Below are positions 54,683 to 64,000 of a stretch of 64,000 nt of DNA, in pieces. Below the pieces are notes generated by a model. The model saw nothing but the letters and a program-made list of their open reading frames with translations, was not told where the DNA came from and ran no database searches. Source of the stretch: Bolinopsis microptera (lineage: Eukaryota > Ctenophora > Tentaculata > Lobata > Bolinopsidae); assembly GCF_026151205.1 (NCBI RefSeq), contig NC_087082.1:17019401-17083400 (forward strand), read 5' to 3'. The translations under genes were made by a program, and so were the position numbers. The first letter of the stretch is position 1. Each line of letters opens with the position of its first letter.

Positions 54683-57312
54683 AATATATATTCATATTGA
54701 TGATTCTGCGTTCGTTCAATTTCTCAATTTATAGACTCACTTTAAAAACTCAATTTAGAGATTCACTTTAGAGACTCACTTGGAGACTGAGCTGAGAAGC
54801 TGGAAAAATAAAATGGTAAAGAAGCTTAAAACATTATTGATTAGCCATATATATATGATATAATTGATAATAGGGATTGTCGTGCCGGGTAAAGTAGGTA
54901 AGTAAACTGCTTTGATTTCCAATCACGAAAGCTTACTGGGCGGCGCTTAGCCTCATATCAAGCCTGTCATTCCGCCTGGCCTAGCCCTAATCTCTATTTT
55001 ATGTTTATGAACATGATAGCCTGAGTCCCAAGGTAAACGGAAGCTAAAAGTTGATATGTACCAGTATTAGATAAAGGTTAATAAAGGGTTCAAGCTGTTT
55101 TGAAGAAATTCAAAATAGAAATGGAAAATATTTCTCTAGATCGTCACACATAAACGGCGCGCGTCCAGCTTTCCTCAAGTTACTAAAAAGCCGCGCGTAC
55201 ATTAAGGAAATGTCTCATAAGCTCGCACAGTTGAGTTTTCGCATTGGATAATATTTCGTTGACGTTATTTAGAACGCAATATCTTGAAGCGTTCTCATCG
55301 CTGGTTGGTTGAATAAAGCAGATTTTGATGACGACATCTTTCAAGAAGGTCACATGGCCTTCTTCGTCCAATTGAATGAAGGTATAATTACGTCAACGAA
55401 ATCCAGCGTGGTTGCTGAACCTTCTCTGCTGCGTGTGAGTAGAGCAATGTGAGACAGTGTGTAAGTTTTGCTGGACTCTTTCATTGATCCGTATAAATTG
55501 CTTGTTAACCATCACTTTTTTTCCCCCGATTTTGTTGGGTCTCTGCCCAGCTCTGCGTTTCTAATAGTTTCCACATGACACCCTTGTTTGGTAGATACAG
55601 TCGGTTCAGTGAATAATATTGCAATTGATGTTATTAGCACATTGCGCATTCTATCCTCCACGAAGTATATTACATAGCAGCTTCGGACTTGTCGTTGCGC
55701 AATTTCTACGGTCGAATGAGGTCCTCATGATCAAGAATTGTTAATACTTTTCCAGACTAGTGCTTCTAAATCGCTTTAACATTCATCTGACTTACCCATC
55801 TTGTGAAAATGTACCGTGTCCGGTGTCTGATCTTTGATCATTGATCAGTAATATGTGCAATTTCGCTTCTTCAATAGTCTAATAGTGCACGATGTCTGTT
55901 AGTCCCATTTCTAACCTAATTTGTGATAAGTCAAATCTATTTCATTGTTACCAGGGTTGAGAATTCATTCCAGTCACCGTGCGAATTATATAATTTATAA
56001 TACCATTGCTTTTCTGATACGCTTCTGGATTTCGTCAAGAGTGAGGATAATTATTAAGCACTAAGCGAGGATGACCACTTTTTGTCGGGCGGGCGACTAT
56101 TGATCTCACAGGCGACACAGTTCAACTTTCTAACATTTCCTTTCTAATAAGTCCATATTTATATTATGGACATAGAATTAATTAGCGGAGAAATATCATT
56201 AATACTTTTAACATTGCACTATTAAATTGATTGCTTGTACCCCTTGCCCACTGCAAACCACATTCTTGTTCTTTGACTGCATTCTGATCTCTAAATGAGC
56301 TCAATTTAGCTGTTGTTTCTTAAAACTTACAGGAAAGGTGTGCTTTTACATTAATTACCATGTTCTTCCTCCATGTGGCCCTCTATTCTCAGTAGCTCGA
56401 CATATTTGTAAAAGCCTTGACATTTTGCCCACATTCTTTTGATATCTCCAATTGCAGCTTAACGAATTACCCGAAATTCTAGCAACCAACCCCACCAATT
56501 CTAAATTCTCTTTCTCAAGTTTTTCTCTTACACATACTCATAACCGAGCTACCATATCAGATCTGACAATGTTAATGATAAATAACCGCTCGCGCTGTAG
56601 TCCTGGTCTATGAAATGATACACTTCGTCACTATTTTACAAAGATTTAAGATGTTCATGTTCAAATTTCCATTGCTCGAAGCATAATCTCGTCTGTACAA
56701 TATCCGGCTTCAAAAGTATGACTTCATCCGAGCGGCGGTGATCTCATCTAATTATCATAGGACTAACGTCACAAAGCTGATAGTAAAATACCTCGTGACT
56801 TTATCTTCTTATCAGTAAACTTTGTCTGTTCTTTGTTGGTCAACAGCTGACAAACAAACGATATCCGAAACTAACATGATAACTACATGAAGAATTTTAA
56901 AGGTCTTTAATTTCCGCTAATTTAATTAATCAGTTTTCCTTTCACTTAACAGTTGCGATGATGAATAGTTCTTTCCCATGACAATCCTGTTGTGTTTGAT
57001 GACTTAAGCATGATTTAATTGCTCGATACGCAATTAATTTAATTATTTATTAACTTTCAAGAGCTCTTCCTACCTTAACATAGCTACAGCTACACTAATA
57101 TTAATTAATGTCGCTTATTTTACGTAAGATTGCAATCTGTGTTACATCTTAAATAAAGTTACTTAGTGTTGGGTCCTTCACTAGATAATTAAGCAGACTC
57201 TCTCATAGTTTCCCATGTGGTCAATCATTGGTAATGTGTCTCCACCATGGCGAGCCGCGCACACATGTAACTAACACGTGTAACCTACACGCTTTTCACA
57301 CTGCAGTGTTCA
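54683..57312. other. Intergenic region, no gene recognised
   Basis: No exon of a known family is seen. A short minus-strand frame at 55,183-55,371 is not supported by any recognised motif. The sequence is otherwise AT-rich with scattered short repeats. Confidence 0.4.
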
Positions 57313-57544
57313 TTTATCGGGGGGGGGGGGGGGGGGTGTCACGTCCGTCTATGTCCGCTTGTCTCATAGAATCCAAAAAGGACAGGACATAGGCGGACAT
57401 AGGCAGACATAGGCGGACATATGGACACCTAAATTGCTTAATAAAATGTTCAATTTTTGCTGTTATAGGGGGATCATGTTTTTTGTCCGTTCGGTACCCT
57501 ATATTTTCAAAACGGACAAAAAATAGAACGGACAAAAATGGAAA

Positions 57545-59128
57545 TAACATTTAGATGCTTCCTCCTCCTACTTTTCCTCCTCCTCCCCCTGGGTCTTCCT
57601 GATCTTCCTCAGTCCTCTTCCTCCTCCCCTCCTCAGTCCTCCTCCTACTCCTCCTCCTCGTCCTCAGTCCTCCTCATCAGTCGTCCTCCTCCCCAGTCCT
57701 CCTCCTCCCCCTGGGTCTTCCTGATCTTCCTCAGTCCTCTTCCTCCTCCCCTCCTCAGTCCTCCTACTCCTCCTCCTCGTCCTCAGTCCTCCTCATCAGT
57801 CCTCCTCCTCCCCAGTCCTCCTCCTCCTCCTGAGTCCTCCTCCTGGGTCCTCCTCCTGGGTCCTCCTCCTCTTCATCCTTCTCCTCTTCCTCCTCAGTCC
57901 TCAGTCCTCCTTAGTCCTCCTCCTCATCCTTCTCCTCAGTCCTCCATCCTCCTCCTATTCAGTCCTCCTCCTTCTCAGTCCTCCTCAGTCCTCCTCCTCC
58001 TCCTCCTCTTCCCTCTCAGTCATCCTCCTCAGCCATCCTCCTCAGTCCTCCTCCTCAGTCCTCCTCCTCCTGGGTCCTCCTCCTCCTCTTCATTCTCCTC
58101 CTCTTCCTCCTCGGTCCTCAGTCCTCCTCCTCCTGGGTCCTCCTCCTCATCCTTCTCATCAGTCCTCCTCCTCCCCAGTCCTCTCCCAGTCCCCCTCCTT
58201 CTCCTCCTCCTATTCAGTCCTCCTCCTCAGTTCTCCTCAGTCCTCCTTCTCATTTCTCCTAAGTCCTCCTCCTGAGTCCTCCTCCTCTTCCTTCTGAGTC
58301 CTCCTCCTGAGTCCTCCTCCCTCTCAGTCATCCTCCTCAGTCATCCTCCTCAGCCATCCTCCTCAGCCATCCTCCCCAGCCATCCTCCTCAGCCATCCTT
58401 CTCAGTACTCCTCAGTCCTCCTCCTCAGTCCTCCTCAGTCCTCCTCCTCCTCCTGGGTCCTCCTGGGTCCTCCTCCTCCTGGGTCCTCCTGGGTCTTCCT
58501 GATCCTCCCCAGTCCTCTTCCTCCTCCCCTCCTCAGTCCTCCTCCTACTCTTCCTCCTCGTCCTCAGTCCTCCTCATCAGTCCTCAACAGTTCTCCTCCT
58601 CCCCGGTCCTCCTCCTCCTCCTGGGGCCTTTTCCTGGGTCCTCCTCCTGGGTCCTCCTCCTCCTGGGTCCTCCTTCTCCTCCTCAGTCCTTCTCCTCCTC
58701 CTCATCAGTCCTCTTCCTCCTCCTCCTCCCTCTCAGTCATCCTCCTCAGCCATCCTCCTCAGCCATCCTCCTCAGTCCTCCTCCTTCTCAGTCCTCCTCA
58801 GTCCTCCCCCTGAGTCCTCCTCCTCCTCAGTCATCCTCCTCAGTTCTCCTCCTCCTCCTCCTCCTCCTCCTCCTAGGTCCTCCTTCTGGGTCCTCCTCCT
58901 CCTCCTCCTCCTCCTCCTCCTCAGCCATCCTCCTCAGTTCTCCTCCTCCTCCTCCTAGGTCCTCCTTCTGGGTCCTCCTCCTCCTCCTCCTCCTCCTGGG
59001 TCTTCCTGATCCTTCTCCTCCCTCTCAGTCATCCTCCTCAGTCATCCTCCTCAGTCATCCTCCTCAGCCATCCTCCTCAGCCATCCTTCTCAGCCATCCT
59101 CCTCAGTACTCTTCAGTACTCTTCAGTC
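57545..59128. repeat. Low-complexity CCTCCT/CAGTCCTC polypyrimidine tract
   Basis: About 1.6 kb of irregular CCTCCT, TCAGTCCTC, TGGGTCCTC and CAGCCATCCTC words, strongly pyrimidine-rich on the + strand. A long Ser/Pro/Leu frame at 57,538-58,275 is a by-product of this bias. Confidence 0.85.
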
Positions 59129-59136
59129 CTCAAAAT

Positions 59137-59290
59137 GTTTGTCCGCTAATGTCCACCAATGTCCGCTAATGTCCATCCATGTCCGTCCGGGTCCGCCAAT
59201 GTCCGTCCGAGTCCGCCAATGTCTGTCCGAGTCCGCCAATGTCCGTCCGAGTCCGCCAATGTCCGTCCGTGTCCGCCAATGTCCCAAAAA
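59137..59290. repeat. Short tandem repeats of GTCCGTCCGAGTCCGCCAAT type
   Basis: Around six to seven degenerate copies of a 20-bp word (about GTCCGTCCGAGTCCGCCAAT) lead up to the right end block of the G-run element. They resemble the GTCCG words of the end block, so they probably grew from it. Confidence 0.75.
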
Positions 59291-59378
59291 ACACGTCCGT
59301 TGTCTCATAGAATCCAAAAAGGACAGGACATAGGCGGACATAGACGGACATGACACCCCCCCCCCCCCCCCCCCCCCC

Positions 59379-59946
59379 TTTATCGCAACATCATTAATAG
59401 CACTCTAACTGATAGATAAGGGGCGTTGGCGCTGAAAACTATGATACACTGCAATGAAATACCAAAGGACTTTCTGGCCTAGCATTGAACATTGACGGAT
59501 AGTAAATTGCAATGTACAGGGCGTTTTCACTCTTCACATTTTGAAAGTAACGCTATGTACACTTATGATCCAGCCATCTACTCTAGCATGCACTGGGACT
59601 GGCGGCCCTTTGACATCATACCTGGGGAAACCTTGCACATGCAGAATCGTGAGAACTCATAGCGAACCCAGCGCGTTCGGTCACATCGCATTTTTTCTCT
59701 TCTTAAATTGAAATGATGGGAATACTGGCATGTAAATCCGTTCTTTAACGCCCTTTGTTTACAGATTGAACTATGTTTTTCAAATGCACTCTTTCCACAA
59801 TTGGTTATCTGTATTTTTTCTTTTCACAGTTAATTTTATGTAACCATGCAATGCAATTTTTTAATTGCTAAACTAATTACATGTATGGAACGTAAAGTCT
59901 TAATTGAAACTAACCCCAACAATCTCAGTAGTAGCAAGTAGCAGCC
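59379..59946. other. 5' flank of the EF1-alpha gene
   Basis: No gene is seen. The stretch should hold the promoter and leader of EF1-alpha; the bases just before the ATG (AGCAAGTAGCAGCCATG) give a good initiation context. Confidence 0.5.
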
Positions 59947-62687
59947 ATGCCACCCAAGTCAGGACGTAACAAGGATAAGCCCCATCTTAACATCGTTGTT
60001 ATTGGTCATGTAGATTCTGGTAAATCTACCACCACCGGTCACTTGATCTTCAAGTGCGGAGGTGTTGACGACAGAACTATCGAAAAGTTCAAGAAGGAGG
60101 CTGCCGAGGTAATGATCTTAAACATGATTTTTAACTTAATTTCTCCTTTCATTCCGTTTATGAAAGACTTATTAATGAAGGAAACATAAATTGTAGAATT
60201 TATTCTACATATCTTTACTTTTCCAAACCCAGCTGGCACTTATGCGTATCATTTTGACTCATTTCACTTTTTACACCACCATTCACTCTGAATTCACCGG
60301 CAACATTCTCCAGGGTTGCCACGCCCCAGAGGTAGGCAGAGCATCTCGATGCTATCCTCTCGTGGGCTAACTTGGCCCAACCTCTTAAAAAAATTAAAAT
60401 TAAAAAAATATCTTAACATAACCTCATCCTTCGGTTACATCATCCGAAATGAATTTCATTTCTTAATGTACACTCTCATTTATTGACAGCTCAGTTTATT
60501 GACAACTAGATTGTTCAACTCAAATATTTCAAACTTTCAATTCACTCACGTTCATAATGTACTCAAAAAGTTCGTTCTCTACTCAGCTCAGTTATTTACC
60601 AGCTACCCGGTTCTTCAGCTGCTAGATCTGTCTATTTGCCACTCGGGATATTCATTTACATCTCTGTAATTCATTTTTTGAATCAATTCTTAGTTTCTTA
60701 TCCATACTCTCCCTCCCGTGTGAGTTCACAGTCACGTCATCGAATGCATTGCAATCAGAACAACATAATAGTGAACTGTGAATGAAAGCTCAATCTGAAT
60801 AAATGGCAAAAACTAAATAAGATGAGTCATTTCAGCGAACTACTTCTTTTTTGGGACCACACGTTGATTCGTTACCCAGTTGATAGAAGACACAATACAC
60901 GATCAATAGACCTATGACTTGTAAATAATTGATAGTTGTAACTTAAATGATATCCGTGGCACTGCATAGCTGACGTAAGATTCTCAAAATCTTGAAGAGG
61001 GCAGTAAAATACGCGCGTGCGTCTGCAATCACCAGGGGAGGCCTTCATTGTCAACATTTGTAGTGGCAAACTAAGCGCGCGCACGACGTCTTCTGAAAAT
61101 GTACAAGATAGTAATGATGGGCTTTTGCGATTGTCAACAGTGACCATGCTTTTATACAAGATCAGATTTAGAGGCCGTAAGTTGATGTGGAATTTCACCC
61201 TTTAACATACACATCCTGAACACCTTACAGCTGGACTACGATTTCAACTATGATTTTCTTAACACATGATTCTTTTCAGATGGGTAAAGGATCCTTCTGT
61301 TATGCTTGGGTTCTGGACAAGCTGAAGTCCGAGCGTGAAAGGGGTATCACAATCGACATCGCTCTTATGCAGTTCGAGACTGACAAGTTCGATGTTACCA
61401 TCATTGATGCTCCCGGACACAGAGATTTCATCAAGAACATGATTACTGGCACATCGCAGGTACGCTAAAAATTAACCATCTTTTCTATTGTTCTTGGAGA
61501 AAGCTTACAGCAATGACTGAATGAAATATGTACAATTGTAGTGTAGACCATCTGTCAGCCCCTGCTGCTAATTTCAGTCAAGTTAACTTTTTATTCATCA
61601 GGCCGATGCTGCTGTTCTGATTGTCGCCGCTGGTACTGGTGAATTCGAAGCTGGATACGCCAAGACTGGACAAACCAGAGAGCACCTGCTGCTTGCCTTC
61701 ACTCTGGGAGTAAAGGAGGTTATAATTGCTGTTAACAAAATGGACACCACCTCTCCCCCATACAATGAGGGTCGATTCAAGGAAATCCAGGGTGAGGTCA
61801 GCAACTACTTGAAGAAAATCGGATACCAGGTCCCTAGGATTCCATTCATCCCCATCTCAGGATTCCACGGAGACAACATGGTCGCCCCCATCAAAGATGA
61901 GCCCAACAACATGAAATGGTTCAAGGGATCTACCGTCAAGATCGGACCCAGAGGAAAGGAAAAGGATATTACCCTCAGGTGGCTGACTGAGGCCCTCGAC
62001 AACGTAGCCCCACCATCTCGACCCACCGACAAGGCTCTGAGACTGCCCCTTCAGGATGTCTACAAGATTGGAGGTATTGGAACAGTCCCTGTCGGCCGAG
62101 TGGAAACTGGTATCATCAAGCCCGGTATGATCGTGTGCTTCGGACCTACTGGTCTGACCACTGAGGTAAAATCTGTGGAGATGCATCACGAAGCTTTGCC
62201 TGAGGCAGAACCCGGTGACAATGTTGGATTCAACATCAAGAACGTCGCTGTCAAAGAAATCAAGAGAGGATTCGTCGCATCTAACTCCAAGGACGATCCC
62301 TGCAAAGAGGCCGTCGACTTCGAAGCCCAGGTTATCATCATGAACCATCCTGGAAAGATCAGCGCCGGTTACACACCCGTCCTCGATTGTCACACTTCTC
62401 ACATCGCCTGCAAGTTCACAGAGATCAAACAGAAGATCGACAAGCGTACTGGCAAGATGCTCGAAGAGAACCCCAAGGAGATCAAAACTGGTGATGCTTC
62501 CCTTTGCATCCTGAAGCCAACCAAACCCATGGTTGTGGAGACCTTCAAACAGTACGCTCCTCTCGGACGATTCGCTGTCAGAGACATGAAACAGACCGTC
62601 GCTGTAGGAGTTATTAAGTCCGTCTGCAAGGGCGAAAGCACTGGCAAATCAACCAAATCAGCAGTTAAGGCAGCAAAAGCTAAATAG
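59947..62687 (+). CDS. EEF1A: Translation elongation factor 1-alpha
   Basis: Exons 59,947-60,108, 61,280-61,459 and 61,602-62,687 join in phase 0 to 475 aa. It delivers aminoacyl-tRNA to the ribosome as a GTPase. G1 is GHVDSGKS, G3 DAPGHRDF, G4 NKMD, with the domain 2 segment [25 protein letters not shown] and the domain 3 segment HTSHIACKF. The first intron lies after KEAAE, just before MGKGSF. It is longer than the usual ~462 aa because of an extended N-terminus ([13 protein letters not shown]) and a longer end of domain 1 ([11 protein letters not shown] through [10 protein letters not shown]). Several substitutions are unusual (SGFHGDN for SGWNGDN), so it may be a divergent paralogue or simply lineage-specific. 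Codon use is GC-richer than neighbours, as expected for high expression. AATAAA is at 62,855-62,860. Confidence 0.95.
60216..60407 (+). mobile_element. LINE 3'-end fragment in EF1-alpha intron 1
   Basis: It matches the 3' UTR of the LINE at 12,592-13,352, sharing CTTTTCCAAACCCAGCTGGC, CCAGAGGTAGGCAGAGCATC and GCTATCCTCTCGTGGGCTA, and ends in an A-rich tail. A 7-bp duplication ATATCTT flanks it (60,209-60,215 and 60,408-60,414). Only about 190 bp remain, so it is a strongly 5'-truncated insertion; differences from the other copy show several source copies or older age. Confidence 0.85.
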
Positions 62688-63882
62688 AGTCTGAAACAAT
62701 CGATGTTTTTAAAATCTAAGCTTGGTTAATATTTAACTGCCTTGAATTGTTGAAAAATTGTTTTATTTTTTACCCCACCAATGAAATGTTTTATTTGACT
62801 AAACCGATATTTGTATCTCACTTGGTTATTAACCTTACCTGAATTGAAACTGACAATAAATCTAGCGAAACCTGAAATTACTGCACTGTATTCTTGTAGG
62901 AAGGCCTTGTGTGCATTTTTTACTCTAGTCGTAAGACCTAGATTTACTTAATAAACGGTTGACCGTACGAACCATCTAGAATCTTCAAGGTATAAAGATA
63001 CTCTGACTGATTACCCCGGGTGAAATCTCTAAAACGATATCTATGGAAATCGGGAACTTTTGATTTCATATGATATTATGAAGGTTCTCTCACTTGCGCA
63101 GCTTTTTACAGTTAAATCTAAATAAATGAGCTCAACCTGCAACTAAGTCCCGGCTCGTATAGGAATTTTCTCTATTTCCTACCATTTTTAAGGACTCTTT
63201 CCTCAAGAAAGTTTTAAATTCCTGTGGCTCGCGAGTTTCCTACTTCCGTGTTGTCTGCTCAGTGCTCACTGATGGCGCCTAGCAAGTAGCATTGCTGGCA
63301 GTATCAGATAGCCCGACCCCTGTTCGTGAACAGTTATCGGTTACCAGATATATGACCGCATATCAATCATGAAATGTTCTGTTCTGAAATTGTATGTCTT
63401 CAATCTTGGATGCAATTAGTTAAGACTAGCATAATTTGCCACTAATTTTAGCATAGTAAATTGCTGGATCAAACTGTTGATTACGATTCAAATGTCAAAC
63501 ATGGTATATCATACAGTCGTTCATTTTTGGTAGAGTATTATCAGTTGCCATCATCATTCGTCAACAACAACAACTATTTCAATTCCTGACATGGTACTCT
63601 TCTGTACTAGACGAAATTTATGGACCCACGGCCTCCCTAGAGAATACTCAGAGACTTCCTATTCCAGAAAAACCTCTTAAAGAGCTCCATGTCCTGTCCT
63701 AGACGTAACATATATATGTCCTCTACAGAATTTCACTCTCAAGACCTTTTTACAACTGCTGTTCTGTTTGAGTATGAAAGGACTAGCTGGCATTACGATA
63801 TATATCACAGATGCCAGGACTGTCAGAAGACGCGGTCTGTGTACTGTTATTATGCAGTCATACTCATATGATCTGGTAAACA
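62688..63882. other. 3' flank of EF1-alpha, no further gene
   Basis: It contains the EF1-alpha 3' UTR. No recognised exon, RNA gene or repeat follows up to the G run at 63,883. A 60-codon open frame at 63,689-63,871 has no recognisable motif. Confidence 0.45.
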
Positions 63883-64000
63883 GGGGGGGGGGGGGGGGGC
63901 CAATGGCATAAATGGAGAAAATGGAGAATTACTCATAGGTTTTTCCATTTTCTCCATAGAAATAGTCTCCATTTTATGCCATTTTATGCCATTTTATGCC
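63883..64000. mobile_element. Left end of a third G-run capped element, cut by the window edge
   Basis: A run of 17 G is followed by about 100 bp that appear identical to the left end block of the element at 12,469 (CCAATGGCATAAATGGAGAA onwards). The right end lies outside the window, so target duplication and interior are unknown. The near-identity implies recent activity or homogenisation of this family. Confidence 0.8.

Larger units (their letters stand above)
57319..59378. mobile_element. Second G-run/C-run capped element, filled with pyrimidine-rich repeat
   Basis: Eighteen G (57,319-57,336) open the element and 23 C (59,356-59,378) close it, with a perfect 6-bp target duplication TTTATC (57,313-57,318 and 59,379-59,384). 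The ends form an inverted repeat (GGTGTCA / TGACACC). A block containing TGTCTCATAGAATCC and GGACAGGACATAGGCGGAC occurs near both ends in the same orientation (57,360 and 59,301) and is itself a rough palindrome of GTCCG and CGGAC words. This is the same plan as the element at 12,469-14,829, but the block sequence is unrelated. No transposase is seen. Confidence 0.75.

Noticed and set aside
54435-54771. Frames of 75-79 codons around the inverted repeat
   Set aside because: They are mirror readings of the perfect palindrome and have no recognised domain.
55183-55371. Minus-strand frame of 62 codons (EEGHVTFLKDVVIKICFIQ...)
   Set aside because: It looks protein-like in composition, but no family, splice context or neighbouring exon could be identified.
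57538-58275. Long Ser/Pro/Leu-rich open frame of 245 codons
   Set aside because: It lies fully in CCTCCT-type low-complexity DNA inside a mobile element and has no domain; absence of stops follows from base composition.
60872-61205. Frames on both strands in EF1-alpha intron 1
   Set aside because: No motif, and they overlap each other on opposite strands within an intron.
63689-63871. 60-codon frame before the third G-run element
   Set aside because: Cys-rich by chance, with no recognised zinc-finger spacing or flanking splice signals.

Overview
The window looks like nuclear DNA of an animal. Genes have spliceosomal introns (GT..AG), and the single-copy genes match well-known animal families: UXT, GALNS, ZC2HC1, a ferroportin-like carrier, a class A GPCR, EF1-alpha and a eukaryotic tRNA-Gly. 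Base composition is AT-rich, introns are short, and intron positions in GALNS look animal-like. Species cannot be fixed from sequence alone; a non-bilaterian animal (cnidarian- or placozoan-like) is a guess.

Region 1 (about 110-35,790) is a head-to-tail array of 14 copies of one three-exon gene, all on the + strand, with starts mostly 2.0-3.9 kb apart. Exon 1 plus the first part of exon 2 encode a BTB-like fold. The rest of exon 2 is a helical, BACK-like part ending in an acidic Ser-rich linker. Exon 3 encodes a beta-rich domain of about 150 residues that I cannot name with certainty. Ten copies (units 1, 3, 4, 5, 7, 9, 10, 11, 13, 14) have open, phase-consistent models of 455-464 aa. Four (units 2, 6, 8, 12) are broken. 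Exon 1 and the linker are almost invariant, while a few codons of exon 3 are hypervariable in a fixed frame. The copies exchange blocks with each other, as expected for unequal crossing-over and gene conversion. The pattern resembles a diversified intracellular recognition family built on a CUL3-adaptor-like scaffold; that function is inference.

Several mobile elements interrupt the array. They are a 2.36-kb element capped by a G run and a C run with a 5'-truncated LINE nested in it (12,469-14,829), a 1.44-kb TA-flanked element with ten copies of a 15-bp motif (30,006-31,446), a 320-bp insertion in an exon, a 100-bp palindromic MITE, and smaller intron insertions.

Region 2 (36.5-49 kb) is ordinary and gene-dense: UXT (+), GALNS (-, ten exons, with a tRNA-Gly gene in intron 1), ZC2HC1 (+, nine or more exons) and an intronless ferroportin-like gene (-) inside the last ZC2HC1 intron. 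GALNS carries two tandem duplications that each copy an exon end together with its splice donor; one has grown to about 25 copies of 35 bp.

Region 3 (49-64 kb) holds an intronless GPCR (+), a perfect 150-bp inverted repeat (54,352-54,682), a second element of the G-run/C-run architecture filled with pyrimidine-rich repeat (57,319-59,378), a three-exon EF1-alpha gene (+) with a LINE 3' fragment in intron 1, and the start of a third G-run-capped element at the right edge.
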